Shown here: piece by piece, positions 1 through 7,190 of the stretch
Layout of the letters: the number at the start of each line of letters is the position of its first letter
How positions within the stretch are numbered: the stretch's first letter is position 1
Assembly: GCA_001556025.1 (NCBI GenBank)
Contig: LSIB01000037.1
Coordinates: forward strand, 1-23,927
Source of the DNA: Rhizobiales bacterium CCH3-A5
GTDB taxonomy: Bacteria > Pseudomonadota > Alphaproteobacteria > Rhizobiales > Beijerinckiaceae
Direction of reading: 5' to 3'
DNA: 23,927 nt
Program-made: the position numbers and the translations under genes
The notes under the pieces: model-generated
What the model was told of the DNA's origin: nothing
Seen by the model: only the letters and a program-made list of their open reading frames with translations
Databases searched by the model: none

Positions 1-50
1 GGCCACGTTACTCCCTCCCCCCGCAAGCGGGGGGAGGGAGTAACGTGGCC
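1..50. repeat. Perfect inverted repeat over the radA start
   Basis: Bases 1-24 are the exact reverse complement of bases 27-50, with only two A residues between them. The right arm carries the purine-rich ribosome-binding region (GGGGGGAGGGAG) and the GTG start of radA with its next bases. The inner C-run/G-run part resembles GC-rich hairpins common between genes in this group. The outer part, which copies the radA start itself, is unexpected. Either a real hairpin masks the radA start, or the repeat is a fold-back artefact at a contig end. Confidence 0.9.
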
Positions 51-1436
51 AAGCGCGGCCCGACCTATATCTGCCAGGCCTGCGGCGCGGTCTATCACCG
101 CTGGCAGGGCAAATGCGACGCCTGCGGCACCTGGTCCTCGCTCTCGGAAGAAGCACAAGCCGCCCCCGTCCCCGGCGCGCGTTCCTCGGGTGGCAAGCCG
201 CGAGGCCGCGTCTTCGCGCTGGAGACGCTGAAGGGCGAGACGCAGGACGCGCCCCGTATCCGCTCAGGGATAGGCGAGCTCGACCGCGTCACGGGCGGCG
301 GCTTCGTGCCGGGCTCGGTGCTGCTGATCGGCGGCGATCCCGGCATCGGAAAGTCGACATTGCTGATGCAGGCCTGCGCGGCGCTGGCGTTGTCCGGCCG
401 CCGCGTCGTCTATGTCTCGGGCGAGGAATCCACCGGTCAGGTCCGGCTGCGCGCCGAGCGCATGGGGCTCAGCGCTGCGCCGGTCGACCTCGCGGCGGAG
501 ACCAATGTCGAGGACATCATCGCGACGCTCGGCCAGGGCGGGCGCCCGGCGCTGGTGGTGATCGATTCGATCCAGACCATGTGGTCGAGCGAGGTCGAGA
601 GTGCGCCGGGCACGGTGACGCAGGTGCGCGGCTCGGCGCAGGCGCTGATCCGCTATGCCAAGGTAAGCGGCGCCTGCATGATCCTCGTCGGCCACGTCAC
701 CAAGGACGGCCAGATCGCCGGACCGCGCGTCGTCGAGCACATGGTCGACGCCGTGCTCTCTTTCGAGGGCGAGGGCGCGCATGCCTTCCGCATCCTGCGC
801 GGCCAGAAGAACCGCTTTGGCGCTACCGACGAGATCGGCGTCTTCGAGATGACTGGAAAGGGCCTGTCGGAGGTTTCGAACCCATCGGCGCTGTTTCTCG
901 CCGGGCGCGACCAGGCGGCGCCGGGCGCGGCCGTCTTCGCCGGCATCGAGGGCACGCGCCCGGTGCTGGTCGAGATCCAGGCGCTGGTCGCCCCGACATC
1001 GCTGGGCACTCCGCGCCGCGCCGTCGTCGGCTGGGAGACCAGCCGGCTCGCCATGGTGCTGGCCGTTCTGGAGACGCATGGCGGCTTGAGGCTCGGCCAG
1101 CACGACGTCTATCTCAATGTCGCGGGCGGTCTGCGCGTCAACGAGCCCGCCGCCGATCTCGCGGTGGCGGCGGCGCTCGTCTCCTCGCTGACCGGCGCGA
1201 TCCTGCCGACCGAAGGCGTGCATTTCGGCGAGATCGCGTTGTCGGGAGCCGTGCGCCCCGTCTCGGTGACGCCGGCGCGGCTGCGCGAGGCGGCCAAGCT
1301 CGGATTCGAATCCGCGACGCTGCCAAGCGGCGGCGATCAGGGCGACGTCGCGGGCTTAAGCCTCAAGCGCGTCAGTCATGTCACGGAGCTGGTGGCGGAG
1401 ATCGCAGCGCGCGCGCCCCGCAAGGTTGCGAAATGA
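45..1436 (+). CDS. radA: DNA repair protein RadA
   Basis: RadA is a RecA-like ATPase that promotes branch migration and processing of recombination intermediates in the cytoplasm. The 463-residue product has the family layout: an N-terminal four-cysteine zinc finger (C10, C13, C24, C27), Walker A GDPGIGKST (97-105), Walker B VVIDSIQ (171-177), the RadA-specific KNRFG motif (255-259), and a C-terminal Lon-protease-like domain from about residue 290. The length is normal. The GTG start at 45 gives the canonical MAKRGPTYICQACG opening and sits just after a G-rich ribosome-binding stretch, all inside the inverted repeat at the window edge. cvpA follows after about 140 bp on the same strand, as is common in this order. 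Confidence 0.97.
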   Translation: MAKRGPTYICQACGAVYHRWQGKCDACGTWSSLSEEAQAAPVPGARSSGGKPRGRVFALETLKGETQDAPRIRSGIGELDRVTGGGFVPGSVLLIGGDPGIGKSTLLMQACAALALSGRRVVYVSGEESTGQVRLRAERMGLSAAPVDLAAETNVEDIIATLGQGGRPALVVIDSIQTMWSSEVESAPGTVTQVRGSAQALIRYAKVSGACMILVGHVTKDGQIAGPRVVEHMVDAVLSFEGEGAHAFRILRGQKNRFGATDEIGVFEMTGKGLSEVSNPSALFLAGRDQAAPGAAVFAGIEGTRPVLVEIQALVAPTSLGTPRRAVVGWETSRLAMVLAVLETHGGLRLGQHDVYLNVAGGLRVNEPAADLAVAAALVSSLTGAILPTEGVHFGEIALSGAVRPVSVTPARLREAAKLGFESATLPSGGDQGDVAGLSLKRVSHVTELVAEIAARAPRKVAK

Positions 1437-1578
1437 CGATGTCGCACCATTTCAAGGCCTGTGAAATCGAGATTTCATATGGGTGACGCCGCGCCTTCAA
1501 GCGCGTATAGCAAAATCCATGCGGCCAGCCCATGTCTTGCGTGGCCATTCCGACGACCATAGCGAAGCGGCTCACCTG

Positions 1579-2268
1579 ATGCCTGTCACCATCCTCGATC
1601 TCGTCGTCATCGGCGTGGTTCTGATCTCGGCTTTGCTGGCGGCCGTGCGCGGGCTCACGCGCGAGGTGCTGGCGATCGCGTCATGGGTCGCGGCCGCCGC
1701 CGTCGCCTGGACCTTCCATCCGCAGCTTCTGCCGATCGTGAAGCAGTATATTCCCAACGAGACGATCGCGCTGATCGCGGCGATTTCCGCGCTGTTCCTG
1801 GTGACGTTGATCCTGGTCTCGCTGATCACGGCGCGGCTGTCGGATTTCGTGCTCGATTCGCGCATCGGCGCGCTCGACCGTACGCTCGGTTTCGTCTTCG
1901 GGGCGGGCCGCGGCCTGCTGCTGGCGGTGATCGGCTATCTCTTCTTCACGGCGCTGGTGCCCGAAAAGATGCAGCCGCCCTGGGCGCGGGAGGCCAAGGC
2001 CAAGCCGCTGCTGGAGGAGACCGGCCGCTCGCTCCTCACCATGCTGCCGCAGGACATCAATTCCGACATCGTCAAGAAACTGCTCAAGCCCAAGACCGGC
2101 GACGAGCCGGTGGATGCGCCGGCGGAAGAGCCGCGCGCGCCCGCAAACCCGACCGCCGATCCGCAGCGCCGCACGGAAGTGCCAAACGCCACGGACCGGG
2201 CCGGCCTCCAGCGCGCGATCGAGGCGAGCCGCCCGGCGACGCCGCCTGCGACCCCTGCCCGGCCTTGA
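1579..2268 (+). CDS. cvpA: CvpA family inner-membrane protein
   Basis: CvpA-family proteins are small polytopic inner-membrane proteins, named for colicin V production in E. coli and often found next to purF, as here. The chosen ATG gives a 229-residue protein opening MPVTILDLVVIGVVLISA, which is the usual family start. An in-frame upstream GTG at 1483 would add 32 polar residues unlike the family and was not used. About four hydrophobic segments lie within residues 1-130, including a basic RGLTRE loop after the first. The last 60 or so residues are a Pro/Ala/Glu-rich, probably disordered tail. The molecular function of the family is poorly defined. purF begins 80 bp downstream. Confidence 0.9.
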   Translation: MPVTILDLVVIGVVLISALLAAVRGLTREVLAIASWVAAAAVAWTFHPQLLPIVKQYIPNETIALIAAISALFLVTLILVSLITARLSDFVLDSRIGALDRTLGFVFGAGRGLLLAVIGYLFFTALVPEKMQPPWAREAKAKPLLEETGRSLLTMLPQDINSDIVKKLLKPKTGDEPVDAPAEEPRAPANPTADPQRRTEVPNATDRAGLQRAIEASRPATPPATPARP

Positions 2269-2294
2269 CCCACCGAATCGCCTGGCTTTGCTAA
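2265..2294 (+). promoter_or_regulatory. Candidate purF promoter
   Basis: A TTGACC -35-like box at 2265-2270 overlaps the cvpA stop codon. A weak -10-like TTGCTA or TGCTAA lies 17-18 bp further on (about 2288-2294), some 55 bp before the purF ATG. This rests on pattern only; purF could equally be read through from cvpA. Confidence 0.3.
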
Positions 2295-2348
2295 ATTCGC
2301 CTTGATCCGAGCCTATCGACGCCATCGTTTCGTTACTTGGAGCCTGCG

Positions 2349-3821
2349 ATGCAGCTTTTGAGCCCAGCCGACGCCCCCTTCGATCCCCATGCCGACAGGC
2401 TTCGGGAGGAATGCGGCGTCTTTGGCATCTTCGGCCATGCCGACGCCGCCGCGCTGACGGCGCTCGGCCTGCATGCGCTCCAGCATCGCGGCCAGGAGGC
2501 GGCGGGCATCGTCTCCTTCGACGGCGCGCGCTTCCATTCGGAGCGCCGCCTCGGCCTCGTCGGCGACGCCTTCTCGGAAGCGGCGGTGATCGAGAAGCTG
2601 AAGGGCTCGCAGGCCATCGGCCATGTTCGCTATTCGACCACGGGCGAGACCATCCTGCGAAACGTCCAGCCGCTCTTCGCCGAACTGCATGGCGGCGGCT
2701 TCGCAGTCGCCCATAACGGCAACCTGACCAACGGTCTGACGCTGCGGCGCAACCTCGTCCGCGACGGCGCGATCTATCAGTCGACCTCCGACACCGAGGT
2801 GCTGCTGCACCTCGTTGCGCGCTCGCGCAAACCCCGTTTCATCGAGCGTTTCGTCGAGGCGATCCGCCAGATCGAGGGGGCCTATGCCTTCGTCGGCATC
2901 ACCAACAAGAAGCTGATCGGCGCGCGCGATCCGCTCGGCATCCGCCCGCTGGTGCTGGGCGAGCTCGACGGCGCGCCGATCCTGACCTCTGAGACCTGCG
3001 CGCTCGACATCATCGGCGCAAAATTCATCCGCGAGATCGAGAACGGCGAGGTCGTCGTCATCTCGGAGAGCGGCATCGAGAGCCACAAACCCTTCCCGCC
3101 GACGCCCGAGCGCCCCTGCATCTTCGAGTACATCTATTTTGCCCGGCCCGATTCGATCGTGAAGGGGCGCAGCATCTATGAGCGCCGCAAACAGATGGGC
3201 GCGCAACTCGCCGCCGAAGCCCCGGCCAATGCCGACGTCATCGTTCCGGTGCCGGATTCCGGCGTGCCGGCCGCGCTCGGCTACGCGCAGGCCAGCGGCA
3301 TCCCCTTCGAGCTCGGCATCATCCGCAACCATTATGTCGGGCGCACCTTCATCGAGCCGACGCAGAAGGTCCGCGAACTCGGGGTGCGGCTGAAGCATTC
3401 GGCCAACCGCTCGGTCGTCGAGGGCAAGAGCATCGTGCTGGTCGACGATTCGATCGTGCGCGGCACCACCTCGTTCAAGATCGTCAAGATGATGCGCGAG
3501 GCGGGCGCGCGCGAGGTGCATTTCCGTATCTCCTCGCCGCCGATCACCCATCCCGACTATTACGGCATCGACACGCCCGACCGCGAGAAGCTGCTGGCAG
3601 CGACCCATTCGCTCGAGGAAATGCGCCAGTTCGTCGGAGCGGATTCGCTCGCCTTCCTCTCGGTCGACGGGCTCTACCGCGCCATGGGCCATGCCGGCCG
3701 CGACAACGCCCGCCCGCAATTCACCGACCACTGTTTCACCGGCGACTACCCGACCTCACTGACCGACGTGATCGGAGAGAGCGCCAAGCAGCAGCTCTCG
3801 CTGCTCGCGGAAGCGGGTTGA
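2349..3821 (+). CDS. purF: Amidophosphoribosyltransferase PurF
   Basis: PurF makes 5-phosphoribosylamine from PRPP and glutamine, the committed step of purine synthesis. The 490-residue product has an N-terminal Ntn-type glutaminase domain and a C-terminal phosphoribosyltransferase domain with the PRPP loop VLVDDSIVRGTTS (363-375). Cys22, after REE, is the expected nucleophile exposed when a 21-residue propeptide is removed. The ATG at 2349 is preceded by TTGGAG at a 6-nt spacing; a TTG at 2337 is in frame but lies in that ribosome-binding site. Compared with the Bacillus-type iron-sulfur enzyme, two ligand-equivalent cysteines (C257 and C462) are present, but the other two positions appear to be Asp403 and Asp460. 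The SDR gene follows after 22 bp, probably in the same operon. Confidence 0.97.
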   Translation: MQLLSPADAPFDPHADRLREECGVFGIFGHADAAALTALGLHALQHRGQEAAGIVSFDGARFHSERRLGLVGDAFSEAAVIEKLKGSQAIGHVRYSTTGETILRNVQPLFAELHGGGFAVAHNGNLTNGLTLRRNLVRDGAIYQSTSDTEVLLHLVARSRKPRFIERFVEAIRQIEGAYAFVGITNKKLIGARDPLGIRPLVLGELDGAPILTSETCALDIIGAKFIREIENGEVVVISESGIESHKPFPPTPERPCIFEYIYFARPDSIVKGRSIYERRKQMGAQLAAEAPANADVIVPVPDSGVPAALGYAQASGIPFELGIIRNHYVGRTFIEPTQKVRELGVRLKHSANRSVVEGKSIVLVDDSIVRGTTSFKIVKMMREAGAREVHFRISSPPITHPDYYGIDTPDREKLLAATHSLEEMRQFVGADSLAFLSVDGLYRAMGHAGRDNARPQFTDHCFTGDYPTSLTDVIGESAKQQLSLLAEAG

Positions 3822-3843
3822 CCCTGACCGCCCTGGACCTTTC

Positions 3844-4584
3844 ATGATCAAGCCTCTCACCGGCCGCGTGGCGCTCGTCACCGGCGCCTCGCGCGGCATC
3901 GGGCGCGCTGCGGCGCTCGCCTATGCCCAGGCCGGAGCCCATGTCGTGGCGCTTGCCCGAACCGCCGGCGCGCTCGAGGAACTCGATGACGAGATCCGGG
4001 CGGCGGGCGGTCAGGCGACGCTGGTCCCGGTCGATCTCAGCGACGCCCCCGCGATCGAGAAGCTCGGCCCGGCCCTGCTGCAGCGCTGGGGCAAGCTCGA
4101 CATCCTGCTGGCGAATGCCGGTATTCTCGGCCCGCTGACGCCGCTGACCCATGCTTCCGTCAAGGAATGGAACCGCGTCTTCGACACCAACGTCACCGCC
4201 AACTGGCGGCTGCTGAAATCGGTCGAGCCGGCCCTGCAGGCTTCGGATGCCGCCCGCGTCATCCTGATGAGCTCCGGCGCGGCGCATAAATGCCTGGCCT
4301 ATTGGGGGCCGTATTCGATCTCGAAAGCCGCCGTCGAGGCGATGGCGCGCACCTACGCCGCCGAGACCGCGACCACGCCGCTCAAGGTCATGCTGGTCAA
4401 TCCCGGCCCGCTGCGCACGCGGATGCGGGCCGAGGCGATGCCCGGCGAGGACCCGCAAACGCTGCGCACGCCGGAGGAGTTGGCGCCGCATCTGGTGAGG
4501 CTCGCCTCGCCGGACTGGAGCGAGACCGGCAAGATTTTCGATTTCCCGCAAGGCAAAGTGCTGACGCCGCAAATGCCGGCCTGA
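3844..4584 (+). CDS. SDR family NAD(P)-dependent oxidoreductase
   Basis: This is a classical short-chain dehydrogenase/reductase of 246 residues. It shows the nucleotide-binding TGASRGIG motif (13-20), NAG (91-93), the structural Asn in DTNVTAN (N116), the catalytic Ser in LMSSGAA (143-144), and YSISK (Tyr157, Lys161). Its substrate cannot be read from sequence. The gene starts 22 bp after purF on the same strand, so it is probably co-transcribed; I recall an SDR in this position in other Rhizobiales, but a role in purine metabolism is not established. The C terminus (FDFPQGKVLTPQ) lacks an obvious extension. It is convergent with rsgA, leaving a 25-bp gap. Confidence 0.93.
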   Translation: MIKPLTGRVALVTGASRGIGRAAALAYAQAGAHVVALARTAGALEELDDEIRAAGGQATLVPVDLSDAPAIEKLGPALLQRWGKLDILLANAGILGPLTPLTHASVKEWNRVFDTNVTANWRLLKSVEPALQASDAARVILMSSGAAHKCLAYWGPYSISKAAVEAMARTYAAETATTPLKVMLVNPGPLRTRMRAEAMPGEDPQTLRTPEELAPHLVRLASPDWSETGKIFDFPQGKVLTPQMPA

Positions 4585-4609
4585 GGCGCGGACGCAAACC
4601 ACAGCGATC

Positions 4610-5650
4610 CTACCGCCTTCTGCCCCTCGGCCCGCTGACGACCGGCGTCTTCGCCCGGTTCTCCGCGTCGAGCTTGCGCCAGCGCGCCAGACGCTCGGGA
4701 TCGACCGCGCCGCTCGCGACGCCGGCCTGCACCGCGCAGCCGGGCTCGTGCTCATGGGTGCAGTCGCGAAAGCGACACTCAGGCGCAAGCTCGGTGATCT
4801 CGGCGAACAGCGTCTCCAGTCCCCCAGCCGCATCGCTGACATGAAGCGTGCGCATGCCGGGCGTGTCGATCACCCAGCCGCCGTCCGCGATGGCATGGAG
4901 CGAACGCGCGGTCGTGGTATGGCGGCCCTTGTCGTCGCTCGCGCGTATCTCGCCGGTCTCCTGCGCGTCCTCGCCTGTGCCGGTCAGCGCATTGACGAGG
5001 CTCGACTTGCCGACGCCAGACGAGCCGACCAATGCAACCGTCCGGCCGGGCCCGCACCAGGGCGCGAGCACGGCGGCGGCCTCGTTCGAGAGCGGATTGA
5101 CCATCAAGACCGGCAGTCCGCGCTGCAGCCCGGCAGCCTCGTCGAGAAAGCCCTGCGCGTCGTCGACGAGATCGGCCTTGGTCAGCAGGATCACGGGCTG
5201 CGCCCCGCTTTCGTTCACCAGCGCCAGATAGCGCTCGAGCCGGGCGGCGTTGAAATCGCCATTGCAGGAGGTGACGATGAAGAGCGTGTCGATATTGGCC
5301 CCGGCGAGTTGCGGGGTGGCGCTGCCCTCGACGCGGCGCGCCAGCACCGTCCTGCGCTCCAGCCGGCGCAGTAGCAGGTCGGTCCCTGGCTCGACCAGCA
5401 CCCAGTCGCCGACGGTGTAATCGCCGGTTTTCGCATGGACCGGCAGCGTGAGTCGGATCGGCCCTGACGGAGAAATCGCCGACATCCGGGCGCGATGCAC
5501 CGTCGCGATGCGCGCAGGCATCAGCCCGGCCTCGTCGGGCTCGCATTGCGAAGCGAAGAAATCCGACCAGCCGAGCGCGGCCAGCGACGCTGCTTCGTCC
5601 GGCTCCCTCACGATCCCATTCCACCCTGCGCTGTCGTCGCCATGCGACAT
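4610..5650 (-). CDS. rsgA: Small ribosomal subunit biogenesis GTPase RsgA
   Basis: RsgA is a circularly permuted GTPase that proofreads late maturation of the 30S subunit. The 346-residue product has an N-terminal OB-fold region (about 45-115). The G motifs come in permuted order: G4 TKAD (157-160), then G1 GSSGVGKSS (209-217), then G3 DTPG (262-265). A C-terminal zinc-binding element has C292, C297, H299 and C305. Length and order match the family. The ATG at 5650 gives a short polar N-terminal extension before the OB fold. The gene is divergent from the MocA-type oxidoreductase (119 bp apart) and convergent with the SDR. Confidence 0.95.
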   Translation of the reverse strand: MSHGDDSAGWNGIVREPDEAASLAALGWSDFFASQCEPDEAGLMPARIATVHRARMSAISPSGPIRLTLPVHAKTGDYTVGDWVLVEPGTDLLLRRLERRTVLARRVEGSATPQLAGANIDTLFIVTSCNGDFNAARLERYLALVNESGAQPVILLTKADLVDDAQGFLDEAAGLQRGLPVLMVNPLSNEAAAVLAPWCGPGRTVALVGSSGVGKSSLVNALTGTGEDAQETGEIRASDDKGRHTTTARSLHAIADGGWVIDTPGMRTLHVSDAAGGLETLFAEITELAPECRFRDCTHEHEPGCAVQAGVASGAVDPERLARWRKLDAENRAKTPVVSGPRGRRR

Positions 5651-5769
5651 GCTAGAGCGGGGTTTGCGCCGGGAGGCAAGCGCGAGCGTCCGGCGACGAC
5701 TGGACGCGCAACTTGTCCGGCGGCAGAGAGGACGCCCCCGTCTCGCGACAAGAACCCGGAAGGCCCGCC

Positions 5770-6741
5770 ATGACCGCTCCCCTCCCCATCGGCATCATCG
5801 GCGCGGGCATCATGGGCGAGCGGTTGCTGCGCGCGATCCTCGATCAGCCTGCGGACCTCGTCGCGGTCGCCGGCGTGTGGGATCCGTCCGATGTCGCTCT
5901 GACGCGGATCGCGAGCGCCCTGCCCGCCATCCGCACGATGCCGAATCCCGCAGCGCTGATCGCCGCCAGCGAGTGCGTCTACATCGCCTCGCCGCCGGCC
6001 TCGCATCTCGGCCATGCCCGCGCCGCGCTTGCGGCGCGCAAGCCTGTATTCTGCGAGAAGCCGCTGGCGGTCGATGTCGAGGACGCCCGCGCCTTCGTGG
6101 CGGAGGCCGGCCCGCGCGGCGCGGTCAACTTCCCCTTCGCCTCCTCGCCGGCCGTGGCGGCGCTGCGAGGCTGGATCGCGGAGGGGGTGGTCGGTGCGAT
6201 CGAGACCGTGACCATCGAGGTCGCCTTCCGGACCTGGCCGCGTCCCTGGCAGGCGGATGCGGCCGCCTGGCTCGACGCCACCGCGCAGGGCGGCTTCATC
6301 CGCGAGGTGGTCTCGCACTTCCTGTTTTTGACGCGTCGGCTTGTCGGCCCTTTGCACGGGCTTGCAGGCAGCGCCGCGTTCCCGGAGCCCGGTCGCTCCG
6401 AGCGCGCGATCGCGGCCACGCTGTGCGCAGGCGACGTGCCGGTGACGCTCAGGGGCGACGTCGGGAGCACGGAGAAGGACGACCACAATCTCTGGACGCT
6501 GCAAGGCGAGAACGGGGCGGTGCGCCTGCGCGACTGGTCGATCGTGGAGCGCAGGCAGACCGACGGCTCCTGGCAGGCCACGCCCGACGCCCTGCCCAAC
6601 GAAAAGGCCCGCCCGCTCGCGCTGAAACGCCAGCTGGAAGGCGTCGTCGCCATGGCGCGGGGAGAGCCGCACCATCTCGCGACGCTTCAGGAGGCTCTTG
6701 AGGTTCAGGAGATCGTCGAGGCGATGCTGCAGGGCCGCTGA
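5770..6741 (+). CDS. Gfo/Idh/MocA family oxidoreductase
   Basis: The 323-residue product has an N-terminal Rossmann domain with GAGIMG (11-16) for NAD(P) and the family motif EKP (96-98) preceded by KPVFC. A C-terminal alpha/beta substrate domain holds the region GGFIREVVSHFLFL with a candidate catalytic His. Relatives oxidise or reduce sugars, inositols or related compounds; the substrate here is unknown. The ATG at 5770 gives MTAPLPIGIIGAG, the usual short lead to the Rossmann fold. A longer TTG-initiated frame from 5713 adds a non-family N terminus and was rejected. No sugar transporter or kinase lies nearby to suggest a pathway. Confidence 0.9.
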   Translation: MTAPLPIGIIGAGIMGERLLRAILDQPADLVAVAGVWDPSDVALTRIASALPAIRTMPNPAALIAASECVYIASPPASHLGHARAALAARKPVFCEKPLAVDVEDARAFVAEAGPRGAVNFPFASSPAVAALRGWIAEGVVGAIETVTIEVAFRTWPRPWQADAAAWLDATAQGGFIREVVSHFLFLTRRLVGPLHGLAGSAAFPEPGRSERAIAATLCAGDVPVTLRGDVGSTEKDDHNLWTLQGENGAVRLRDWSIVERRQTDGSWQATPDALPNEKARPLALKRQLEGVVAMARGEPHHLATLQEALEVQEIVEAMLQGR

Positions 6742-6802
6742 GCGCCCTTGTCGTCGCATCGCAGCCGCGCAAGACTTGGATCGTTCGCACCGGAGCCCGC
6801 CG

Positions 6803-7075
6803 ATGATCCGCCCCGCCTTGCTGCTGCTCGCTTTCGCCAGTGGAATCGGCCTGTCGCAGCCGGCCCGCGCCGAGACCTGCGACGATCTCTGGTATTCGCG
6901 CAACGAGATCTACAAGACGCAGGGCTACTGCTTCCGCACGCAGCGCGGCATCAGCGCTTTCGGCAATGCCGGCTGCCAGTACGACAATGTCGAGGATGTG
7001 CCGCTTTCGGCGAACCAGCGCCGAACCGTGGCTGAGATCGCCCGCGAGGAGCGGGCCCGGCGCTGCCCGCGCTGA
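6803..7075 (+). CDS. Small secreted YARHG-type protein
   Basis: This is a 90-residue protein with a clear signal peptide (MIRPALLLLAFASGIGLSQPARA, cut before ETC). The mature part is about 67 residues with four cysteines and the core CDDLWYSRNEIYKTQGYCF, which resembles the YARHG domain of small periplasmic proteins frequent in Rhizobiales. The conserved Cys positions (CDD, GYCF, AGCQYD, RRC) suggest two disulfides. Function is unknown. The ATG at 6803 was chosen because it starts the signal peptide; the in-frame extension upstream is Arg-rich and overlaps the previous gene. The gap to the oxidoreductase is 61 bp. Confidence 0.82.
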   Translation: MIRPALLLLAFASGIGLSQPARAETCDDLWYSRNEIYKTQGYCFRTQRGISAFGNAGCQYDNVEDVPLSANQRRTVAEIAREERARRCPR

Positions 7076-7190
7076 AGCAGGATGCGGCGGATTTGCTGTG
7101 GAGAGCAACGCGCTCCCGCCACGCCATGCCAAACGCGCATGCTAGAACCGCCAGCCTGTACGGCACAGAGCAGGGCGACGCGACCACCGC

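Noticed and set aside
1462..1477. TGAAATC/GATTTCA 7-2-7 inverted repeat between radA and cvpA
   Set aside because: Short, A/T-containing and without other promoter or terminator signs; it could arise by chance.
1483..1578. N-terminal extension of cvpA from an upstream GTG
   Set aside because: The added residues are polar and unlike the family; the ATG at 1579 begins the standard first membrane helix.
2313..3731. Long open frame antisense to purF
   Set aside because: Such frames are produced by high third-position GC in the real gene; its translation is Arg/Asp/Ala-rich with no domain.
5713..5769. TTG-initiated extension of the MocA-type oxidoreductase
   Set aside because: Adds 19 non-family residues; the ATG at 5770 leads directly into the Rossmann fold.
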